This document shows positions 1 to 7,803 of a stretch of 64,000 nt of DNA, piece after piece. Source of the stretch: Karalla daura (lineage: Eukaryota; Chordata; Actinopteri; Chaetodontiformes; Leiognathidae); the NCBI GenBank assembly GCA_029224185.1, contig JANZKI010000027.1, positions 1,116,001 to 1,180,000 of the forward strand. Direction: 5' to 3'. The translations under genes were made by a program, and so were the position numbers. Under the pieces are notes generated by a model. That model worked only from the letters and a program-made list of their open reading frames with translations. It searched no databases and was not told the DNA's origin. The first letter of the stretch is position 1. Each line of letters begins with the position of its first letter.

Positions 1-129
1 CGAAACACTTTTCAGGCCTGTTGCTGCACTGCGTATGGGCCAATGGTGCACGCATCAACAAACTTTTTCAAAGCGCTTTTCCCCGCAGTCTCCCATGCAG
101 GGGGCTGGAAGCAGGCTCAACAAAGCGTT
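1..129 (+). repeat. Reference monomer of the 129-bp satellite (first copy)
   Basis: This copy serves as a coordinate frame for the unit. Landmarks are: the 8-bp palindrome CAGGCCTG at 13-20; a CCAAT-box-like block GGGCCAATGG at 37-46; the palindrome GTGCAC at 46-51; CAACAAAC followed by a five-T tract at 56-68; the 10-bp perfect palindrome AAAGCGCTTT at 70-79; and an imperfect inverted repeat CCCCGCA (81-87) with TGCAGGGG (96-103). CpG sites lie at 1, 32, 51, 74, 84 and 126. The variable positions that distinguish monomer types are mostly at 1-2, 45-55, 76-82, 88-97 and 106-127. The unit is shorter than the roughly 147 bp wrapped by a nucleosome core. Confidence 0.95.
37..46 (+). promoter_or_regulatory. 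CCAAT-box-like motif, first of about 400 in phase with the monomer
   Basis: GGGCCAATGG agrees with the core and flanks of the NF-Y binding consensus (purine-purine-CCAAT-S-R). It occurs once per ordinary monomer, so the sites are spaced at 129 bp or multiples. It is destroyed in the 78 short monomers (GGGCAATGG) and in the GGGACAATGG monomers near 9332, 14350, 17632, 19597, 31608 and 56748. Motif identity is seen in the sequence. Binding by NF-Y or any other factor is untested. Confidence 0.4.
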
Positions 130-387
130 CTAAACACTTTTCAGGCCTGTTGCTGCACTGCGTGTCGGCCAATGGTGCACGCATCAACAACCTTTTTCAA
201 AGCGCTTTTCCCCGCAGTCTCCTATGCAGGGGGCTGTAAACGGGCTCAACTAAGCGTCCTAAACACTTTTCAGGCCTGTTGCTGCACTGCGTCTGGGCCA
301 ATGGTGCACGTATCAACAACCTTTTTCAAAGCGCTTGTCCCCGCAGTCTCCGATGCAGGGGGCTGTAAACAGGCTCAACTAAGCGTT

Positions 388-515
388 CTAAACACTTTTC
401 AGGCCTGTTGCTGCACTGCGTATGGGCAATGGTGCACGTATCAACAAACTTTTTCAAAGCGCTTGTCCCCGCAGAATCCCATGCAGGGGGCTGTAAACAG
501 GCTCAACTAAGCGTT
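388..515 (+). repeat. 128-bp monomer class (first of 78): one C lost from the CCAAT block
   Basis: One C is missing, so GGGCCAATGG becomes GGGCAATGG and the CCAAT core is lost. The class recurs near 424, 2390, 3190, 3707, 4350, 4895, 5539, 6084, 6728, 7273, 7918, 9077, 9850, 10236, 11426, 11554, 12099, 13161, 14093, 14866, 15252, 15668, 16570, 17373, 18533, 19336, 20109, 20495, 20911, 22102, 22647, 23420, 24064, 24656, 25586, 27550, 28353, 28868, 29413, 30186, 31346, 32119, 32505, 33308, 34498, 35043, 36492, 37083, 38014, 39849, 40525, 42746, 43337, 44268, 46073, 46201, 47004, 47519, 47905, 48450, 50285, 51088, 51344, 52793, 53596, 53982, 54527, 55459, 55716, 56489, 57650, 58968, 59771, 60028, 61476, 62279, 62665 and 63210. 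The loss is nearly always linked to GCGCTTGTCCCCGCAGAATC further along the same monomer, which implies one ancestral event. The copy near 13161 (GGCCCATGG) looks independent. Confidence 0.93.
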
Positions 516-2118
516 CAAAACACTTTTCAGGCCTGTTGCTGCACTGCGTATGGGCCAATGGTGCATGTATCAACAAACTTTTTCAAAGCGCTTTTCCCCG
601 CAGTCTCCTATGCAGGGGGATGCAAACAGGCTCAACTTAGCATTCTAAACACTTTTCAGGCCTGTTGCTGCACTGCGTATGGGCCAATGGCGCACGTATC
701 AACAAACTTTTTCAAAGCGCTTTTCCCCGCAGTCTCCGATGCAGGGGGCTGTAAACAGGCTCAACTAAGCGTTCTAAACACTTTTCAGGCCTGTTGCTGC
801 ACTGCGTATGGGCCAATGGCGCACGTATCAACACACTTTTTCAAAGCGCTTTTCCTCGCAGTCTCCTATGCAGGGGGCTGCAAACAGGCTCAACTAAGCG
901 TTCTAAACAATTTTCAGCCCTGTTGCTGCACTGCGTATGGGCCAATGGTGCATGTATCAACACACTTTTTCAAAGCGCTTTTACCCGCAGTCTCCTATGC
1001 AGGGGGCTGTAAACAGGCTCAACTAAGCGTTCTAAACACTTTTCAGGCCTGTTGCTGCACTGCGTATGGGCCAATGGCGCACGTATCAACAAACTTTTTC
1101 AAAGCGCTTTTCCCCGCAGTCTCCTATGCAGGGGGCTGCAAACAGGCTCAACTAAGCGTTCTAAACACTTTTCAAGCCTGTTGCTGCACTGCGTATGGGC
1201 CAATGGTGCATGTATCAACAAACTTTTTCAAAGCGCTTTTCCCCGCAGTCTCCTATGCAGGGGGCTGTAAACAGGCTCAACTAAGCGTTCCAAACTCTTT
1301 TCAGGCCTGTTGCTGCACTGCGTATGGGCCAATGGTGCACGTATCAACAAACTTTTTCAAAGCGCTGTTCCCCATAGTCTCCCATGCAGGGGGCTGTAAG
1401 CAGGCTCAACTAAGCGTTCTAAACACTTTTCAGGCCTGTTGCTGCACTGCGAATGGGCCAATGGTGCACGTATCAACAAACTTTTTCAAAGCCCTTTTCC
1501 CCGCAGTCTCCAATGCAGGGGTCTGTGAACAGGCTCAACTAAGCGTTCTAAACACTTTTCAGGCCTGTTGCTGCACTGCGTATGGGCCAATGGTGCACGA
1601 ATCAACAAACTTTTTCAAAGCGCTTGTCCCCGCAGAATCCCATGTAGGGGGCTGCAAACAGGCTCAACTAAGCGTTCGAAACACTTTTCAGGCCTGTTGC
1701 TGCACTGCGTATGGGCCAATGGTGCACGTATCAACAAACTTTTTCAAAGCACTTGTCCCCGCAGAATCCCATGCAGGGGGCTGTAAACAGGCTCAACTAA
1801 GCGTTCGAAACACTTTTCAGGCCTGTTGCTGCACTGCGTATGGGCCAATGGTGCATGTATCAACAAACTTTTTCAAAGCGCTTTTCCCCGCAGTCTCCTG
1901 TGCAGGGGGATGCAAACAGGCTCAACTAAGCGTTCTAAACACTTTTCAGGCCTGTTGCTGCACTGCGTATGGGCCAATGGCGCACGTATCAACAAACTTT
2001 TTCAAAGCGCTTTTCCCCGCAGTCTCCGATGCAGGGGGCTGTAAACAGGCTCAACTAAGCGTTCTACACACTTTTCAGGCCTGTTGCTGCACTGCGTATG
2101 GGCCAATGGCGCACATAT

Positions 2119-2161
2119 CAACAAACTTTTTTGTTTGTTTTTGTTTGTCAACAAACTTTTT
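2119..2161 (+). repeat. 30-bp insertion in a 159-bp monomer, class following GGCGCACGT (17 copies)
   Basis: The CAACAAAC plus T-tract segment is present twice, separated by a GTTTGTTTTTGTTTGT linker, so the monomer grows from 129 to 159 bp. Copies of this class start at 2119, 2793, 13695, 16975, 18938, 24930, 27291, 27955, 37358, 39590, 40254, 43612, 46606, 50690, 53198, 59373 and 61881. The preceding monomer usually carries CTACACACTT, and the downstream half often reads GCGCTGTTCC. AACAAAC and the following GTTTGTT can pair as a 7-bp stem over a six-T loop. The second half, GTTTGT-CA-ACAAAC, gives another 6-bp inverted repeat. The copy at 2119 differs by CACATATC in place of CACGTATC. Confidence 0.95.
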
Positions 2162-3233
2162 CAAAGCGCTTGTCCCCGCAGTCTCCTATGCAGGGGGCTG
2201 TAAACAGGCTCAACTAAGCGTTCTAAACACTTTTCAGGCCTGTTGCTGCACTGCGTATGGGCCAATGGTGCACGTATCAACAACCTTTTTCAAAGCGCTT
2301 GTCCCCGCAGTCTCCGATGCAGGGGGCTGTAAACAGGCTCAACTAAGCGTTCTAAACACTTTTCAGGCCTGTTGCTGCACTGCGTATGGGCAATGGTGCA
2401 CGTATCAACAAACTTTTTCAAAGCGCTTGTCCCCGCAGAATCCCATGCAGGGGGCTGTAAACAGGCTCAACTAAGCGTTCGAAACACTTTTCAGGCCTGT
2501 TGCTGCACTGCGTATGGGCCAATGGTGCATGTATCAACAAACTTTTTCAAAGCGCTTTTCCCCGCAGTCTCCTGTGCAGGGGGATGCAAACAGGCTCAAC
2601 TAAGCGTTCTAAACACTTTTCAGGCCTGTTGCTGCACTGCGTATGGGCCAATGGCGCACGTATCAACAAACTTTTTCAAAGCGCTTTTCCCCGCAGTCTC
2701 CGATGCAGGGGGCTGTAAACAGGCTCAACTAAGCGTTCTACACACTTTTCAGGCCTGTTGCTGCACTGCGTATGGGCCAATGGCGCACGTATCAACAAAC
2801 TTTTTTGTTTGTTTTTGTTTGTCAACAAACTTTTTCAAAGCGCTGTTCCCCGCAGTCTCCCATGCAGGGGGCTGCAAGCAGGCTCAACTAAGCGTTCTAA
2901 ACACTTTTCAGGCCTGTTGCTGCACTGCGTATGGGCCAATGGTGCACGTATCAACAAACTTTTTCAAAGCGCTTTTCCCCGCAGTCTCCCATGCAGGGGG
3001 CTGGAAGCAGGCTCAAAAAAGCGTTCTAAACACTTTTCAGGCCTGTTGCTGCACTGCGTGTCGGCCAATGGTGCACGCATCAACAACCTTTTTCAAAGCG
3101 CTTGTCCCCGCAGTCTCCGATGCAGGTGGCTGTAAACAGGCTCAACTAAGCGTTCTAAACACTTTTCAGGCCTGTTGCTGCACTGCGTATGGGCAATGGT
3201 GCACGTATCAACAAACTTTTTCAAAGCGCTTTT

Positions 3234-3255
3234 CCCTGCAGAATCCCATGCAGGG
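3234..3255 (+). other. Perfect 7-bp inverted repeat in a CCCTGCA-type monomer
   Basis: In this monomer CCCTGCA (3234-3240) faces TGCAGGG (3249-3255) across 8 bases, a fully paired stem. Most monomers have CCCCGCA at this place, which leaves one C-A mismatch. Other perfect examples include 9249-9270 and the CCCTGCAG monomers near 12787, 14265, 17543, 19508, 21471, 28397, 31520, 47177 and 56663. The motif may extrude as a small hairpin. Any function is inference. Confidence 0.75.
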
Positions 3256-3799
3256 GGCAGCAAACAGGCTCAACTAAGCGTTCTAAACACTTTTCAGGCC
3301 TGTTGCTGCACTGCGTATGGGCCAATGGTGCACGTATCAACAAACTTTTTCAAAGCGCTTTTCCCCGCAGTCTCCCATGCAGGGGGCTGGAAGCAGGCTC
3401 AACAAAGCGTTCTAAACACTTTTCAGGCCTGTTGCTGCACTGCGTTTCGGCCAATGGTGCACGCATCAACAACCTTTTTCAAAGCGCTTGTCCCCGCAGT
3501 CTCCGATGCAGGTGGCTGTAAACAGGCTCAACCAAGCGTTCTAAACACTTTTCAGGCCTGTTGCTGCACTGCGTGTCGGCCAATGGTGCACGCATCAACA
3601 ACCTTTTTCAAAGCGCTTGTCCCCGCAGTCTCCGATGCAGGTGGCTGTAAACAGGCTCAACTAAGCGTTCTAAACACTTTTCAGGCCTGTTGCTGCACTG
3701 CGTATGGGCAATGGTGCACGTATCAACAAACTTTTTCAAAGCGCTTGTCCCCGCAGAATCCCATGCAGGGGGCTGTAAACAGGCTCAACTAAGGGTTCG

Positions 3800-6700
3800 A
3801 AACACTTTTCAGGCCTGTTGCTGCACTGCGTATGGGCCAATGGCGCACGTATCAACAAACTTTTTCAAAGCGCTTTTCCCCGCAGTCTCCTATGCAGGGG
3901 GCTGCAAACAGGCTCTACTCAGCCTTCTATACACTTTTCAGGCCTGTTGCTGCACTGCGTATGGGCCAATGGTGCATGTATCAACAAACTTTTTCAAAGC
4001 GCTTTTCCCCGCAGTCTCCGATACAGGGGGCTGTAAACAGGCTCAACTAAGCGTTCTAAACACTTTTCAGGCCTGTTGCTGCACTGCGTGTGGGCCAATG
4101 GCGCACTTATCAACAAACTTTTTCAAAGCGCTTTTCCTCGCAGTCTCCTATGCAGGGGGCTGCAAACAGGCTCAACTAAGCGTTCTAAACACTTTTCAGG
4201 CCTGTTGCTGCACTGCGTATGGGCCAATGGTGCACGCATCAACAACCTTTTTCAAAGCGCTTGTCCCCGCAGTCTCCGATGCAGGTGGCTGTAAACAGGC
4301 TCAACTAAGCGTTCTAAACACTTTTCAGGCCTGTTGCTGCACTGCGTATGGGCAATGGTGCACGTATCAACAAACTTTTTCAAAGCGCTTGTCCCCGCAG
4401 AATCCCATGCAGGGGGCTGTAAACAGGCTCAACTAAGGGTTCGAAACACTTTTCAGGCCTGTTGCTGCACTGCGTATGGGCCAATGGTGCACGTATCAAC
4501 AAACTTTTTCAAAGCGCTGTTCCCCGCAGTCTCCTATGCAGGGGGCTGTAAACAGGCTCAACTCAGCGTCCTAAACACTTTTCAAGCCTGTTGCTGCACT
4601 GCGTATGGGCCAATGGTGCACGAATCAACGAACTTTTTTGTTTGTTTTTGTTTGTCAACAAACTTTTTCAAAGCGCTTGTCCCCGCAGTCTCCTATGCAG
4701 GGGGCTGTAAACAGGCTCAACTAAGCGTCCTAAACACTTTTCAGGCCTGTTGCTGCACTGCGTCTGGGCCAATGGTGCACGTATCAACAAACTTTTTCAA
4801 AGCGCTTGTCCCCGCAGTCTCCGATGCAGGGGGCTGTAAACAGGCTCAACTAAGCGTTCTAAACACTTTTCAGGCCTGTTGCTGCACTGCGTATGGGCAA
4901 TGGTGCACGTATCAACAAACTTTTTCAAAGCGCTTGTCCCCGCAGAATCCCATGCAGGGGGATGCAAACAGGCTCAACTAAGCATTCTAAACACTTTTCA
5001 GGCCTGTTGCTGCACTGCGTATGGGCCAATGGCGCACGTATCAACAAACTTTTTCAAAGCGCTTTTCCCCGCAGTCTCCTATGCAGGGGGCTGCAAACAG
5101 GCTCTACTCAGCCTTCTATACACTTTTCAGGCCTGTTGCTGCACTGCGTATGGGCCAATGGTGCATGTATCAACAAACTTTTTCAAAGCGCTTTTCCCCG
5201 CAGTCTCCGATACAGGGGGCTGTAAACAGGCTCAACTAAGCGTTCTAAACACTTTTCAGGCCTGTTGCTGCACTGCGTGTGGGCCAATGGCGCACTTATC
5301 AACAAACTTTTTCAAAGCGCTTTTCCTCGCAGTCTCCTATGCAGGGGGCTGCAAACAGGCTCAACTAAGCGTTCTAAACACTTTTCAGGCCTGTTGCTGC
5401 ACTGCGTATGGGCCAATGGTGCACGCATCAACAACCTTTTTCAAAGCGCTTGTCCCCGCAGTCTCCGATGCAGGTGGCTGTAAACAGGCTCAACTAAGCG
5501 TTCTAAACACTTTTCAGGCCTGTTGCTGCACTGCGTATGGGCAATGGTGCACGTATCAACAAACTTTTTCAAAGCGCTTGTCCCCGCAGAATCCCATGCA
5601 GGGGGCTGTAAACAGGCTCAACTAAGGGTTCGAAACACTTTTCAGGCCTGTTGCTGCACTGCGTATGGGCCAATGGTGCACGTATCAACAAACTTTTTCA
5701 AAGCGCTGTTCCCCGCAGTCTCCTATGCAGGGGGCTGTAAACAGGCTCAACTCAGCGTCCTAAACACTTTTCAAGCCTGTTGCTGCACTGCGTATGGGCC
5801 AATGGTGCACGAATCAACGAACTTTTTTGTTTGTTTTTGTTTGTCAACAAACTTTTTCAAAGCGCTTGTCCCCGCAGTCTCCTATGCAGGGGGCTGTAAA
5901 CAGGCTCAACTAAGCGTCCTAAACACTTTTCAGGCCTGTTGCTGCACTGCGTCTGGGCCAATGGTGCACGTATCAACAAACTTTTTCAAAGCGCTTGTCC
6001 CCGCAGTCTCCGATGCAGGGGGCTGTAAACAGGCTCAACTAAGCGTTCTAAACACTTTTCAGGCCTGTTGCTGCACTGCGTATGGGCAATGGTGCACGTA
6101 TCAACAAACTTTTTCAAAGCGCTTGTCCCCGCAGAATCCCATGCAGGGGGATGCAAACAGGCTCAACTAAGCATTCTAAACACTTTTCAGGCCTGTTGCT
6201 GCACTGCGTATGGGCCAATGGCGCACGTATCAACAAACTTTTTCAAAGCGCTTTTCCCCGCAGTCTCCTATGCAGGGGGCTGCAAACAGGCTCTACTCAG
6301 CCTTCTATACACTTTTCAGGCCTGTTGCTGCACTGCGTATGGGCCAATGGTGCATGTATCAACAAACTTTTTCAAAGCGCTTTTCCCCGCAGTCTCCGAT
6401 ACAGGGGGCTGTAAACAGGCTCAACTAAGCGTTCTAAACACTTTTCAGGCCTGTTGCTGCACTGCGTGTGGGCCAATGGCGCACTTATCAACAAACTTTT
6501 TCAAAGCGCTTTTCCTCGCAGTCTCCTATGCAGGGGGCTGCAAACAGGCTCAACTAAGCGTTCTAAACACTTTTCAGGCCTGTTGCTGCACTGCGTATGG
6601 GCCAATGGTGCACGCATCAACAACCTTTTTCAAAGCGCTTGTCCCCGCAGTCTCCGATGCAGGTGGCTGTAAACAGGCTCAACTAAGCGTTCTAAACACT

Positions 6701-7803
6701 TTTCAGGCCTGTTGCTGCACTGCGTATGGGCAATGGTGCACGTATCAACAAACTTTTTCAAAGCGCTTGTCCCCGCAGAATCCCATGCAGGGGGCTGTAA
6801 ACAGGCTCAACTAAGGGTTCGAAACACTTTTCAGGCCTGTTGCTGCACTGCGTATGGGCCAATGGTGCACGTATCAACAAACTTTTTCAAAGCGCTGTTC
6901 CCCGCAGTCTCCTATGCAGGGGGCTGTAAACAGGCTCAACTCAGCGTCCTAAACACTTTTCAAGCCTGTTGCTGCACTGCGTATGGGCCAATGGTGCACG
7001 AATCAACGAACTTTTTTGTTTGTTTTTGTTTGTCAACAAACTTTTTCAAAGCGCTTGTCCCCGCAGTCTCCTATGCAGGGGGCTGTAAACAGGCTCAACT
7101 AAGCGTCCTAAACACTTTTCAGGCCTGTTGCTGCACTGCGTCTGGGCCAATGGTGCACGTATCAACAAACTTTTTCAAAGCGCTTGTCCCCGCAGTCTCC
7201 GATGCAGGGGGCTGTAAACAGGCTCAACTAAGCGTTCTAAACACTTTTCAGGCCTGTTGCTGCACTGCGTATGGGCAATGGTGCACGTATCAACAAACTT
7301 TTTCAAAGCGCTTGTCCCCGCAGAATCCCATGCAGGGGGATGCAAACAGGCTCAACTAAGCATTCTAAACACTTTTCAGGCCTGTTGCTGCACTGCGTAT
7401 GGGCCAATGGCGCACGTATCAACAAACTTTTTCAAAGCGCTTTTCCCCGCAGTCTCCTATGCAGGGGGCTGCAAACAGGCTCTACTCAGCCTTCTATACA
7501 CTTTTCAGGCCTGTTGCTGCACTGCGTATGGGCCAATGGTGCATGTATCAACAAACTTTTTCAAAGCGCTTTTCCCCGCAGTCTCCGATACAGGGGGCTG
7601 TAAACAGGCTCAACTAAGCGTTCTAAACACTTTTCAGGCCTGTTGCTGCACTGCGTGTGGGCCAATGGCGCACTTATCAACAAACTTTTTCAAAGCGCTT
7701 TTCCTCGCAGTCTCCTATGCAGGGGGCTGCAAACAGGCTCAACTAAGCGTTCTAAACACTTTTCAGGCCTGTTGCTGCACTGCGTATGGGCCAATGGTGC
7801 ACG
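3800..7803 (+). repeat. Tandem higher-order repeat, 1189-bp unit, about 3.4 copies
   Basis: A block of nine monomers (seven of 129 bp equivalent, two of 128 bp, with one 30-bp insertion: 9 x 129 + 30 - 2 = 1189) is repeated at 3800-4988, 4989-6177 and 6178-7366, then partly at 7367-7803. I saw no difference between copies at the positions compared, including rare markers such as CTCTACTCAGCCTTC and GATACAGGGG. The left boundary is where AGGGTTCGAAAC gives way to AGCATTCTAAAC upstream of the unit. The right boundary is where CACGTATC replaces CACGCATC. The related region near 29.4-30.1 kb carries only one such unit, so the expansion is local and recent. Confidence 0.93.
4626..4668 (+). repeat. 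30-bp insertion in a 159-bp monomer, CAACGAAC class (15 copies)
   Basis: This is the same insertion as at 2119, but the left arm reads CAACGAAC after GTGCACGAAT. The first hairpin therefore has one mismatch, while the second inverted repeat is intact. Copies start at 4626, 5815, 7004, 10512, 11830, 15528, 20771, 22378, 29144, 32781, 33584, 34774, 48181, 54258 and 62941. The preceding monomer begins with a CCTAAACAC start and carries TCAAGCCTG, which destroys the CAGGCCTG palindrome. The constant flanks show that whole multi-monomer blocks, and not the insertion alone, were copied. Confidence 0.95.

Larger units (their letters stand above)
1..3842 (+). repeat. Long-range duplication, 25162-bp offset (copy 1)
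   Basis: This segment aligns base for base with 25163-29004 and diverges at 3843, where CGCACG meets TGCACG. The offset equals 192 monomers once 16 insertions, 34 short monomers, two extra T residues and one 54-bp deletion are allowed for. I noted about eight substitutions, for example A/G at 300/25462, A/G at 2115/27277 and C/T near 3535/28697. The left end lies outside the window. Confidence 0.92.

Noticed and set aside
37..51. A promoter driven by the CCAAT box in each monomer
   Set aside because: There is no TATA box, initiator or downstream transcript feature that I can identify. The motif is listed only as a possible protein-binding site.
2119..2161. The 30-bp insertion as a transposon remnant or target-site duplication
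   Set aside because: It is built from local sequence (CAACAAAC plus T-tract repeated around a GTTTG-rich linker). Slippage or a local duplication explains it without a mobile element.
408..2474. A 688-codon open frame that could be called a large Cys-rich repeat protein; similar long frames at 25570-27636, 37998-39935, 44252-46159 and 48434-50371
   Set aside because: It consists only of satellite monomers, begins and ends inside monomers at frame shifts caused by 128-bp units, and has no unique terminal domain. The open frame follows from 129 being divisible by three.
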